Below are positions 37,744 through 45,980 of a stretch of DNA of 54,026 nt, piece after piece. The position numbers and the translations under genes are program-made. Numbering within the stretch: the stretch's first letter is position 1; every line of letters starts with the position of its first letter. Origin of the DNA: an uncultured Oscillospiraceae bacterium (lineage in GTDB: Bacteria; Bacillota; Clostridia; Oscillospirales; Acutalibacteraceae); assembly GCA_949293315.1 (NCBI GenBank), contig CASFCH010000084.1:1-54026 (forward strand), written 5' to 3'. Below the pieces are notes generated by a model. That model was not told the DNA's origin, made no database searches, and saw only the letters and a program-made list of their open reading frames with translations.

Positions 37744-39048
37744 TTACTTTTTTGGTACCAGCAGCTCCTTGCCGCCCATGTATGGACGAAGGACCTCCGG
37801 GATTTTGACCGTACCGTCTGCCTGAAGGTTGTTCTCCAGGAAGGCGATCAGCATGCGCGGCGGGGCCACGCAGGTGTTGTTGAGCGTGTGGGCCAGGTAG
37901 GGCTTTCCGTCCTCTCCCTTGATGCGGATTTTCAGGCGGCGGGCCTGTGCATCCCCAAGATTGGAGCAGGAGCAGACCTCAAAGTATTTCTGCTGACGCG
38001 GGGACCACGCCTCAATGTCGCAGGACTTGACCTTCAGGTCGGCCAGATCGCCGGAACAGCACTCGAGCTGGCGCACGGGGATATCGAGCGAGCGGAACAG
38101 TTCTACGGAGTTGCGCCACAGCTTCTCATACCACGCCATGCTGTCCTCGGGGCGGCAGACGACGATCATCTCCTGCTTTTCAAACTGGTGGATGCGGTAG
38201 ATGCCGCGCTCCTCGATGCCGTGTGCGCCCTTTTCCTTGCGGAAGCAGGGGGAGTAGGAGGTGAGCGTCAGCGGCATATCGGCCTCGGGCAGGATCTGAT
38301 CCTGGAACCGGCCGATCATGGAGTGCTCACTCGTGCCGATCAGATAGAGATCTTCGCCCTCGATCTTGTACATCATGGCATCCATCTCCGGGAAGGACAT
38401 CACACCCTCCACCACGCTGCCGTGGATCATGAACGGCGGGATCACATAGGTAAATCCCTTGTCGATCATGAAGTCGCGCGCATAGGCGAGCACGGCCTCG
38501 TGCAGGCGGGCGATATCGCCCAGCAGGTAGTAGAAGCCGTTGCCGGCCACGCGGCGGCCGGCGTCCAGATCCAGCCCGCCGAAGGACTCCATGATGTCGG
38601 CGTGATAGGGGATTTCAAAATCCGGCACCACAGGCTCGCCGAAGCGCTGCACTTCCACATTACAGGAGTCATCCGGGCCGATGGGAACGCTCGGATCGAT
38701 CATCTGCGGGATGACCATCATGCGGTCGCGGATCTCCTTTTGCAGTTCCTCCTCCCGCGCCTCCAGCTCCTTGAGCCGGTCGGCGTTTGCGGTGACCTGC
38801 GCCTTGACGTTCTCCGCCTCAGCCAGCTTGGAGGGATCCTTTTTGGCCTGCCCCATCAGCATGCCGATCTGCTTGGAGAGCGCGTTGCGCGAGGCGCGCA
38901 GCTCGCTGGCCTCCGTGACGGCGGAGCGGTATTCTTCGTCGAGGCGGATGACCTCGTCCACGAGGGGCAGCTTCTGCTCCTGAAATTTTTTCTTGATATT
39001 TTCCCTGACCGCATCCGGATTTTCCCGGACAAATTTGATATCCAGCAT
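37744..39048 (-). CDS. serS: Seryl-tRNA synthetase, mixed bacterial/eukaryotic-like motifs
   Basis: A class II synthetase charging tRNA-Ser (434 aa). The N-terminal coiled-coil arm covers about 30-105. The catalytic domain mixes signatures: GTSEHSMIG replaces the usual TAEVPLTN, the motif 2 region reads FRKEKGAHGIEERGIYR then HQFEKQE, and motif 3 reads LNNTCVAPPRMLIAFLEN instead of LNGSGLAVGRTL. TSE, HG and HQFEK are features of archaeal/eukaryotic cytosolic SerRS, while RPEDSMA and VLRPYMGG are bacterial. Motif 3 Arg is kept. It lies 12 bp after parB and there is no room for a T-box leader. It is probably the housekeeping enzyme. Confidence 0.92.
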   Translation of the reverse strand: MLDIKFVRENPDAVRENIKKKFQEQKLPLVDEVIRLDEEYRSAVTEASELRASRNALSKQIGMLMGQAKKDPSKLAEAENVKAQVTANADRLKELEAREEELQKEIRDRMMVIPQMIDPSVPIGPDDSCNVEVQRFGEPVVPDFEIPYHADIMESFGGLDLDAGRRVAGNGFYYLLGDIARLHEAVLAYARDFMIDKGFTYVIPPFMIHGSVVEGVMSFPEMDAMMYKIEGEDLYLIGTSEHSMIGRFQDQILPEADMPLTLTSYSPCFRKEKGAHGIEERGIYRIHQFEKQEMIVVCRPEDSMAWYEKLWRNSVELFRSLDIPVRQLECCSGDLADLKVKSCDIEAWSPRQQKYFEVCSCSNLGDAQARRLKIRIKGEDGKPYLAHTLNNTCVAPPRMLIAFLENNLQADGTVKIPEVLRPYMGGKELLVPKK

Positions 39049-39060
39049 GTCTCTACCTCT

Positions 39061-39912
39061 TTACCCTAATTTTTCAAGTTTTTTAGTCAGTTCAGCGAGG
39101 TCCTCCTCGCTGTAATACTCCAGCTCGATCTTCCCCTTCGTTCCGCCGCTGAGGCGGACCGGGCGGCCGAAGTACTCCGTCAGCGCCAGCTGAGCCTCCT
39201 CGATAAAGACGGGGCGCCGCGCGGCTTTGGCCGGCTTTTTGGGTGCGCTTTTGGGCGCTTTGGCGAGTTTTTCCGCCTCCCGGACCGAAAGCCCTTTTTC
39301 CACGATCTCCCGGGCGCAGGCTTCAATGGCGTCCGCGTCCTCCAGCGGGAGGAGGGCCCTCGCATGGCCCTGCGTCAGCTTTCCCTGCCGGATCATTTCC
39401 CGCACCGGCTGCGGAAGATGCAGCAGCCGCAGGGCGTTTGCCACCGCCGGGCGCGATTTGCCCAGCTTCTGTGCCGCCTGCTCCTGCGTGAGCGCATACG
39501 TTTCGATCAGCTGGGCGATGCCCTCGGCCTCCTCGATCGGATCGAGATCCTCGCGCTGCAAATTCTCCACGAGGGCGATCTCCATCGTTTCGCTGTCCGA
39601 GAGCTCGCGGACCACGGCCGGCACCTCCGTCAGTCCCGCCATGCGCGAGGCGCGCCACCGCCGTTCGCCGGCCACGATCTGATACGCGCCGCCGCCGATG
39701 GGGCGTACAAGGAGCGGCTGAATGACACCGTGCTCCGCAATACTGTCGGCCAGTTCGCGGAGTGCCGCGTCGTCGAACTGCTTGCGCGGCTGGTCGCGGT
39801 TTGGCTCAATATCGGAGATGGGGAGTGTGCGCGGGCTCTCGGCGTCCTCGGTGGAATTATCCATGAACAGGGCGTCGAGCCCCTTGCCGAGCCCGCCTTT
39901 TTTGATTGCCAT
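39061..39912 (-). CDS. parB: Chromosome partitioning protein ParB (Spo0J)
   Basis: The CTP-dependent DNA clamp that loads at parS and recruits SMC (283 aa). The N-terminus, GGLGKGLDALF, is typical. The CTP-binding box is GERRWRASR; the downstream region with LVENLQREDLDPIEEA leads to the helix-turn-helix (TQEQAAQKLGKSRPAVANALRLL). A basic Ala/Pro/Lys linker precedes the C-terminal dimerisation domain. It starts 14 bp after parA. The two parS sites at 40789 and 42584 are its likely loading points. Confidence 0.96.
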   Translation of the reverse strand: MAIKKGGLGKGLDALFMDNSTEDAESPRTLPISDIEPNRDQPRKQFDDAALRELADSIAEHGVIQPLLVRPIGGGAYQIVAGERRWRASRMAGLTEVPAVVRELSDSETMEIALVENLQREDLDPIEEAEGIAQLIETYALTQEQAAQKLGKSRPAVANALRLLHLPQPVREMIRQGKLTQGHARALLPLEDADAIEACAREIVEKGLSVREAEKLAKAPKSAPKKPAKAARRPVFIEEAQLALTEYFGRPVRLSGGTKGKIELEYYSEEDLAELTKKLEKLG

Positions 39913-39926
39913 GCTTCAAAGCCTCC

Positions 39927-40706
39927 TCACTGCTGTTTGACGAACCCGTTCCGCGCGAGGAATTCCTCGGCGAACTGATCGTAGGACTGGCTCCCACGGG
40001 AGCCGCGGTCATAGTACATGACCGGTTTGCCGAAGCTCGGCGCCTCGGACAGACGTACATTGCGCGGGATGGCCGTGGCGTAGACCTTGTCGCGGAAAAA
40101 GCGCTTGACCTCGTCCACGACCTGTTGGGTCAGATTCAGGCGGCCGTCGTACATGGTCAGCAGCACGCCCTCCGTATCCAGGGCCGGATTGTACAGCCGT
40201 TTGACCTGGCGCACCGTGTTGATCAGCTGTGAGAGCCCCTCGAGCGCATAATACTCGCACTGGATCGGCACCATGAAGGTATCGGATGCGCACAGGGCGT
40301 TGATTGTGATCAGGCCGAGCGACGGCGGACAGTCGAGAAAGATAAAGTCATACTCCTCCCGCACGCTGCCAAGCGCGTATTTCAGCCGGGACTCGCGCCG
40401 CTGCGCGTCGGCCAGCTCCAGCTCTGCGCCCGCAAGGTCAATATTGGCAGGCAGGATATCCACCATCTGGTACATGCTGTGAACGATCGCCTGTGCGGCA
40501 GGCGTGTCATTGATGAGAATGTCATAGGTGGAAAGCCGGATCGATTTTTTGTTGATCCCCATACCGCTGGTCGTATTGCCCTGCGGGTCGATATCCACCA
40601 GCAGGGTGCGAAAGCCGCGCGCGCCGATGGCGGCGGCCAAATTGACGGCGGTGGTCGTTTTGCCCACGCCGCCCTTCTGATTGACGATTGAAATGATCTT
40701 GCCCAT
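39927..40706 (-). CDS. parA: Chromosome partitioning ATPase ParA (Soj)
   Basis: A deviant Walker-type ATPase (259 aa) that works with ParB in origin segregation and regulates DnaA in B. subtilis. Walker A is KGGVGKTT near the N-terminus; Walker A' and B follow in LLVDIDPQGN and FIFLDCPPSLG. I choose the Met at 40706, with AGGGGG nine bases upstream; eight more in-frame residues are possible. The promoter at 40760-40788 directly abuts a parS site, which suggests control by ParB. Confidence 0.95.
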   Translation of the reverse strand: MGKIISIVNQKGGVGKTTTAVNLAAAIGARGFRTLLVDIDPQGNTTSGMGINKKSIRLSTYDILINDTPAAQAIVHSMYQMVDILPANIDLAGAELELADAQRRESRLKYALGSVREEYDFIFLDCPPSLGLITINALCASDTFMVPIQCEYYALEGLSQLINTVRQVKRLYNPALDTEGVLLTMYDGRLNLTQQVVDEVKRFFRDKVYATAIPRNVRLSEAPSFGKPVMYYDRGSRGSQSYDQFAEEFLARNGFVKQQ

Positions 40707-40759
40707 ACTTGGCCCCCTGTCTGAATGCACGCCGGGCGCAGCCCGGCCGGTAGAGTTTT

Positions 40760-40788
40760 ATTGTACCACAGTCGGGCTGAAAAGTAAA
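40760..40788 (-). promoter_or_regulatory. parA promoter adjoining parS
   Basis: On the minus strand TTTACT (40783-40788), 17 bp, TACAAT (40760-40765), with TGTGG before the -10. The parS site begins at the next base (40789). A GC-rich hairpin (ccgggc...gcccgg, about 40731-40745) lies in the leader. Confidence 0.65.
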
Positions 40789-40804
40789 TGTTTCACGTGA
40801 AACG
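40789..40804. promoter_or_regulatory. parS site 1
   Basis: TGTTTCACGTGAAACG matches the parS consensus TGTTNCACGTGAAACA at 15 of 16 positions. It lies between noc and parA and touches the parA -35 element. Confidence 0.93.
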
Positions 40805-40812
40805 CAAACAGA

Positions 40813-40840
40813 GAAAAAGCAGGCCGAAGCCTGCTTTTTC
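40813..40840. terminator. Terminator between noc and parA
   Basis: A perfect 12-bp stem (40813-40824 with 40829-40840), loop cgaa, with A and T runs. It separates noc transcription from parA, so parA needs its own promoter. Confidence 0.88.
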
Positions 40841-40905
40841 CCGGATATGGGGTGTGAGAGAAAGATATGGCGGACGGCGGGTGGATGGACCGCCGCCCGT
40901 TGTGC

Positions 40906-41766
40906 TTAACGGCTGCCAGCCTTCAGAGAGGGCTCGCAGCCGGAAGCCGGCATGCGGTAAGCCACGGCTTTGGGAATACGGACAGTGTAAGTGATATAAT
41001 TTTCGTCTTCCGTCTTTTCACTGTCCGCCTCGATCCCGGCGCGGCGCATGGTGTCGATGGCGTGCCCGATCGTGTTCAGAAAGATGCGCACATCGCGGAA
41101 CAAAAAGCGGATGTTTTTATTTTTGGATGCCTTTGGGGCAAGGCGCGCGGCAATGAGCTTTTCCGTCTGAGAGACATTCAGATCGTCGCGGATCACCTGA
41201 TCCAGAACGACCTGACGATCCTTTTCCTGATCGAGCTTGAGCAGCGCGCGCGCATGGCGCTCCGTCAGGCCGGCGCGCTCAATCTGTGCGCACAGGCGGG
41301 GCGAGAGGCGCAGCAACCGCAGCTTGTTGGAGATGGTGGACTGCGCCTTGCCCAGCCGCAGCGCCATCTCCTCCTGTGTGAGGCCGTAGTGCGCCATCAG
41401 GCTTTCGATGGCGCGGGCCTCTTCCAGAAAATTCAGATCCTCCCGCTGCAGATTCTCAATCAGGGCAAAAATGGCGGACTGCTCACTCCGGGTACGGATG
41501 ACGATACAGGGGATCGCAGCCATTCCGATCATTTTAGCAGCCCGCAGGCGGCGCTCGCCGGCGATCAGCTCGTATCCGCCGCCCTCCCGGGGGCGGACGC
41601 TGACGGGCTGAAGCATGCCGTTTTCATGGATGCTCTGCGCGAGCCCTTCAAGCTCGTCCATTGAAAAGCGGCGGCGCGGCTGGTCGGGATTCGGATAGAT
41701 CTCATCCCTTGGGATCATCAGAATGCTGCCTGCCGCAGGGGGGAAGGAACGCCTGTCGTTTGCCAT
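40906..41766 (-). CDS. noc: Nucleoid occlusion protein Noc (ParB paralogue)
   Basis: A ParB-like CTPase (286 aa) that in B. subtilis binds NBS sites and membrane to block division over the nucleoid. The GERRLRAAK CTP box and the helix-turn-helix (LTQEEMALRLGKAQSTISNKLRLL) are clear. It sits between rsmG and parA, the position of noc in Bacilli. The N-terminus (MANDRRSFPPAAGSIL) has no evident amphipathic membrane-targeting helix, unlike B. subtilis Noc. A second ParB with another role is therefore possible. Confidence 0.85.
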   Translation of the reverse strand: MANDRRSFPPAAGSILMIPRDEIYPNPDQPRRRFSMDELEGLAQSIHENGMLQPVSVRPREGGGYELIAGERRLRAAKMIGMAAIPCIVIRTRSEQSAIFALIENLQREDLNFLEEARAIESLMAHYGLTQEEMALRLGKAQSTISNKLRLLRLSPRLCAQIERAGLTERHARALLKLDQEKDRQVVLDQVIRDDLNVSQTEKLIAARLAPKASKNKNIRFLFRDVRIFLNTIGHAIDTMRRAGIEADSEKTEDENYITYTVRIPKAVAYRMPASGCEPSLKAGSR

Positions 41767-41884
41767 GATAAAAGCCCTCCGTAAAAATGGTGGCGGAATC
41801 TCGTCCTATTTCAAGCATAGCACGGATATTCCAAAAGTCCAGCATTTTACGTCGGGCAAAAAGGACAGCAGTCGACCGGGTACG

Positions 41885-42604
41885 TCAGGAGCCGAGCCCC
41901 CGCCGCGCGATCTGTGCCGAGGGGCGCGGGTATTTTGGCGGAGTGTGCGATAACTTCTTGATTGTCAACAGGTTGCGATCCGCCGCGTCCGCCAGCGGAA
42001 AGTGATGGGAATCGACCTCTCCGCCGCCCAGGATCGAAATTGCGGTGCGGGCCGCAGCCAGCTCATTATCGGCATCCGGGCCCTTCATGGCGATAAAGTA
42101 TCCGCCCGGCCGGACAAAGGGCAGGCAGTATTCGCACAGGGTGCCCAGGGCGGCCACCGCGCGCGCGGTGGCAAAATCAAAGCGCTCGCGATATTCCGGA
42201 GACCGGCCCAGCTCCTCCGCACGGGCGTGGATTACCTCGGCGTCCAGCCCCAGCTCCGCAATGACGGCGCGGATAAACGCCAGCTTTTTGGCAGTGGAGT
42301 CGACAAGCGTCCATTTCAGATCCGGCCGGGCGATCATCAGGACGACGCCGGGGAACCCCGCCCCCGTTCCAATATCGATGCAGCGCGCCTGCGCGGGAAT
42401 ATCGACTGCCGACAGAACCGTCAGGCTGTCCGCAAAGTGCTTCAGCGCGATCCCCTCCGGATCGGTGATCGCCGTGAGATTGACGTGCGCGTTGTAGTCG
42501 ATCAGCATTTCGGCGTAGCGATCCAGCCGGTCGAGCGCCGTTTCGTCGAGCATTAGAGAAAGGGAAGCCGCTGCGCGGCGCAGTGTTTCACGTGGAACAA
42601 TCAT
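41885..42604 (-). CDS. rsmG: 16S rRNA (guanine527-N7)-methyltransferase RsmG
   Basis: A SAM-dependent methyltransferase (239 aa) modifying G527 of 16S rRNA. The SAM-binding motif I is CIDIGTGAGFPG; VDSTAKKLAFI and FDFATARAVAAL are the usual later motifs. It overlaps mnmG by 4 bp, so the two are translationally coupled. The first codons overlap a perfect parS site (42584-42599), which dictates residues IVPRET. Confidence 0.96.
   Translation of the reverse strand: MIVPRETLRRAAASLSLMLDETALDRLDRYAEMLIDYNAHVNLTAITDPEGIALKHFADSLTVLSAVDIPAQARCIDIGTGAGFPGVVLMIARPDLKWTLVDSTAKKLAFIRAVIAELGLDAEVIHARAEELGRSPEYRERFDFATARAVAALGTLCEYCLPFVRPGGYFIAMKGPDADNELAAARTAISILGGGEVDSHHFPLADAADRNLLTIKKLSHTPPKYPRPSAQIARRGLGS
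42584..42599. promoter_or_regulatory. parS site 2, inside the rsmG start
   Basis: On the minus strand it reads TGTTCCACGTGAAACA, a full match to TGTTNCACGTGAAACA. It is within codons 2-7 of rsmG. Confidence 0.95.
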
Positions 42605-44487
42605 GTTGGATCCTCCTGTTCATTGCGGTTGGCGCGCAGATAGATCAGCAGTACGGAGACGTCTGCCGGCGTCACGCCGGAGATGCGCGAGGCCTGCCCC
42701 ACATTTTCCGGGCGGATCCGCGAGAGCTTTTCGGCGGCCTCAAGGCGCAGGCCGGTGACCTGCGTATAGTCGATGGTGCGGGGGAGCGCCTGTACCTCCA
42801 AACGACGCATTTCCGCAATCTGTGCTTCCTGGCGTTTGATGTACCCCGCATATTTCAGCTGGATCTGCACCTGCTCCGTGATCTCTTCCGGGAGATCGGG
42901 GCGCTGCGTATCAAACGGCTCCAGCAGTTGGTAATCCACCTGCGGCCGCCGGAGCAGCTCCGCCACGGTCACGCCGGACTGAACCGGCGCCGTGCCCGCC
43001 CGTTCCAGCGCCGCGTTGAGTGCAGGAGTGGGGGAGAGCACCGTCTGATTCACGCGCAGCGCCTCCTGCTCAATTTGATCCCTTTTTTGCAGAAAGTGCT
43101 CCCATTTCTGATCGCTGATCAGTCCAATCTCCCTGCCGAGCGGCGTCAGGCGCAGATCGGCGTTATCCTGGCGAAGCACCAGCCGGTATTCCGAACGGGA
43201 GGTCATCATCCGGTAGGGATCGGAGCATCCCTTGGTCACCAGATCGTCGATCAGCGTCCCGATGTAGGAGGAGGCGCGGTCGAGAATGAACGGCTTTTTG
43301 CCCTGCACCTTCCGCGCGGCATTGATCCCGGCGATCAGGCCCTGCGCGGCGGCCTCCTCATAGCCGCTTGAGCCGTTGAACTGGCCCGCCCCAAACAGCC
43401 CGTCAAAATCCAGAAATTCCAAGGATGGACGAAGCGCCAGCGGGTCGACGCAGTCGTACTCGATCGCATAGGCGGGGCGCATGACCTGCGCGTGCTCCAG
43501 ACCGGGGATCGTGCGCAGGAAGGCGAGCTGGACGTCCACGGGCAAGGAGGAGGAGAGGCCCTGCAGATACATTTCGCTTGTATTCAGACCGCAGGGCTCG
43601 ATGAAGACCTGATGGCGTTCCTTTTCGGAAAAGCGGACGATCTTGTCCTCGATGCTCGGGCAGTAGCGCGGCCCGACCCCTTCGATTTTTCCGCCGTAGA
43701 GCGGGGAGCGGTGCAGGTTGGAGAGGATGATTTCCTTTGTCTCCTGATTGGTATAGGTGATATAACAGGGGCGTCTGTTTTCGATTTCCGTCTTTTCATA
43801 AAAAGAAAACGGGACAATGCGAGCATCGCCCGGCTGCTCCTCGACTTTCGAAAAGTCGATGGAATTGGCGTTGACGCGGGCGGGCGTGCCCGTCTTAAAA
43901 CGGCGTACGGGGATGTTCAGCGCCCGCAGAGACTGCGCCAGAGCCGTGGCGGGGAACATGCCGTCCGGACCGCTCTCATAGGAGACGTCCCCAATATAGA
44001 CGCGCCCGGCGAGGAAGGTCCCCGTCGCAAGGATGACGGCCTGCGCCGAGTAGACCTCCTCCAGCCGCGTGCGCAGCTCCCAGCAGCCCCCAGATTGGCG
44101 AAGGTCCACGATCTCGGCCTGTTTCAGCGTCAGTCCCGGGGTGTTTTCCAGCGTGTTTTTCATCTCCGCAGAATAGGCGCGCCGGTCGATCTGCGCCCGC
44201 AGGCTGTGCACCGCCGGTCCCTTGGAGAGGTTGAGCATCCGGCTCTGAAGCGTGTTTCGATCCGCCGCAACGCCCATCTGGCCGCCGAGCGCGTCGATCT
44301 CGCGTACCAGATGGCCCTTGGAGGTGCCGCCGATGGAGGGATTGCAAGGCATGTTCCCCACCCAGTCCAGATTGATGGTAAAGACGGCTGTCTTTGCCCC
44401 CAGACGGGCGGCGGCGAGACCGGCCTCAATTCCGGCATGTCCGGCGCCGATCACGGCCACGTCAAATTTTCCAGCAAAAAATTCCAT
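42601..44487 (-). CDS. mnmG: tRNA uridine-5-carboxymethylaminomethyl enzyme MnmG
   Basis: The FAD/NADH partner of MnmE in modifying wobble uridine 34 (628 aa, normal length). The FAD-binding GAGHAGIEAGLAAARLG is at the N-terminus, with the family blocks CNPSIGG, GSKG-type TSKGHLVREIDALGG and the C-terminal RLE..EKLSRIRPE. It lies 51 bp after mnmE and overlaps rsmG. Confidence 0.97.
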   Translation of the reverse strand: MEFFAGKFDVAVIGAGHAGIEAGLAAARLGAKTAVFTINLDWVGNMPCNPSIGGTSKGHLVREIDALGGQMGVAADRNTLQSRMLNLSKGPAVHSLRAQIDRRAYSAEMKNTLENTPGLTLKQAEIVDLRQSGGCWELRTRLEEVYSAQAVILATGTFLAGRVYIGDVSYESGPDGMFPATALAQSLRALNIPVRRFKTGTPARVNANSIDFSKVEEQPGDARIVPFSFYEKTEIENRRPCYITYTNQETKEIILSNLHRSPLYGGKIEGVGPRYCPSIEDKIVRFSEKERHQVFIEPCGLNTSEMYLQGLSSSLPVDVQLAFLRTIPGLEHAQVMRPAYAIEYDCVDPLALRPSLEFLDFDGLFGAGQFNGSSGYEEAAAQGLIAGINAARKVQGKKPFILDRASSYIGTLIDDLVTKGCSDPYRMMTSRSEYRLVLRQDNADLRLTPLGREIGLISDQKWEHFLQKRDQIEQEALRVNQTVLSPTPALNAALERAGTAPVQSGVTVAELLRRPQVDYQLLEPFDTQRPDLPEEITEQVQIQLKYAGYIKRQEAQIAEMRRLEVQALPRTIDYTQVTGLRLEAAEKLSRIRPENVGQASRISGVTPADVSVLLIYLRANRNEQEDPT

Positions 44488-44538
44488 ACTATAAACCGCC
44501 TGTGATAAAATACCGGATCGGAGATCCGGCGAAAGTTT

Positions 44539-45909
44539 TTATTTTCCCACGCAGAATTTGGAAAAGACCGCATCCACCACAGCGTCGCCCGCCCGTTCGC
44601 CGGTCAGTTCCATCAGGGCGGAGAGGGCGTCCTGAATGCAGACGGTCACCGCATCCAGCGTGACGCCATTGGTCAGCGCGTCCAGAGAATCACGCACGGC
44701 ATCGCGGGCGCGCAGGCAGCAGTCGCGCTGGCGGTCGCTGATGAGCAGGGGGGCGGAGGCGTCAAACCCCGCCGTGCCCAGCGCCTGCGCAATGGCCTGT
44801 TCCAGCGCATCGGCGCCGGTGCCGTCCGTGGCGCAGATCTCCGCCCGGTGGGGGATCTTTTCCCGGATGGGGGTCAGATCGATGGCCGGGGCCAGATCCG
44901 ATTTATTGATGACGGCCACTGCCGTGCGCCCGGCGCAGAAATCGATCAGGCGGAGGTCCTCCGCGTCCAGCGGCCGGGATCGGTCAAATACGGCCAGAAT
45001 CAGCTGCGCCGCCTCCAGCCGGCCGCGCGCCCGATCCACGCCGATCCGTTCGACCGGATCGGATGTCTCCCGCAGGCCGGCCGTATCCGCAAGGCGCAGC
45101 GTCACGCCGGCGGTCTGGACGGTTTCCTCCACGATATCGCGCGTGGTGCCGGCGATATCCGTCACAATGGAGCGCTCCTCGCCGGAGAGCAGATTCATCA
45201 GGGCGGATTTTCCCACGTTGGGGCGCCCTGCGATCACCGTCGGGACGCCTTCGCGGATCAGCCTGCCGGTGTCAAAACGGTCGAGGAGACGGTCCAGCTC
45301 CGTCAGCAGATCCTCAAGCGTGAGCAAAGCCTCTTGCGGGCTGAGCGCGGGGATTTCCTCCTCGGGATAGTCGGCAAAGGCTGCCAGATGCGCCGCCAGG
45401 GCGATCAGTCGATCCCGAACCGATCCGATCTCACGGCTCAGGCGTCCGCCGAGCGTTCCCAGGGCCGCCCGTGCCGCCGCCTGCCCCTGTGCGGAGATGA
45501 GCTGCATCACGGACTCGGCCTGCGCCAAATCCATTTTCCCATTTAAAAATGCGCGCCGGGTGAATTCCCCGGCCTGGGCGGGAGATGCGCCCGCATCAAG
45601 CGCGCATCGGAGCACGCCGCGTGTGACGGCCTGCCCGCCGTGGCAGGAGAGCTCCACCACATCCTCCCCCGTATAGCTGTGCGGCGCGCGGAAAATCAGG
45701 GCGACCGCCTCGTCCACCGGCGTGCCGTCGGCCGGATCGCAGACCATTCCGTGCATGGCCGTGTAGCCGGACGCCTCTGAAAGCGGCCGGCCCGATGAGG
45801 CGCGGAAAATCAGGGAAGCGATCTCCCGTGCGCGGCTCCCGGAGATGCGGACCACACTGATGGAGCCCTCGCCGGCCGGCGTGGCGACGGCGGCTATCGT
45901 ATCTGCCAT
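44539..45909 (-). CDS. mnmE: tRNA modification GTPase MnmE
   Basis: A GTPase that forms the alpha2beta2 complex with MnmG for cmnm5U34 synthesis (456 aa). The N-terminal formyl-THF-binding domain starts DTIAAVATPAGEGSISVVRISG; the G domain has GRPNVGKSALMN, SIVTDIAGTTRD and NKSD; the C-terminus ends FCVGK, the catalytic C(I/V)GK motif. The Met at 45909 is chosen for the canonical N-terminus and a GGGAGG five bases upstream. It is the first gene of the leftward series ending in serS. Confidence 0.97.
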   Translation of the reverse strand: MADTIAAVATPAGEGSISVVRISGSRAREIASLIFRASSGRPLSEASGYTAMHGMVCDPADGTPVDEAVALIFRAPHSYTGEDVVELSCHGGQAVTRGVLRCALDAGASPAQAGEFTRRAFLNGKMDLAQAESVMQLISAQGQAAARAALGTLGGRLSREIGSVRDRLIALAAHLAAFADYPEEEIPALSPQEALLTLEDLLTELDRLLDRFDTGRLIREGVPTVIAGRPNVGKSALMNLLSGEERSIVTDIAGTTRDIVEETVQTAGVTLRLADTAGLRETSDPVERIGVDRARGRLEAAQLILAVFDRSRPLDAEDLRLIDFCAGRTAVAVINKSDLAPAIDLTPIREKIPHRAEICATDGTGADALEQAIAQALGTAGFDASAPLLISDRQRDCCLRARDAVRDSLDALTNGVTLDAVTVCIQDALSALMELTGERAGDAVVDAVFSKFCVGK

Positions 45910-45943
45910 AAAAACCTCCCATCCGCGGCAAAAGCCGCACAGC

Positions 45944-45965
45944 AAAAAGGCGGGTCCCCCCCGCC
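45944..45965 (-). terminator. Terminator before mnmE
   Basis: Stem ggcggg (45949-45954) with cccgcc (45960-45965); on the minus strand five T residues follow. It would end the PHP/hypothetical transcript, though no separate promoter for mnmE is visible in the 35 bases that remain. Confidence 0.7.
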
Positions 45966-45980
45966 GAAAATCAGATCTGC

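Noticed and set aside
39049-39060. T-box or other leader for serS
   Set aside because: Only 12 bp separate parB and serS, so there is no space for a leader.
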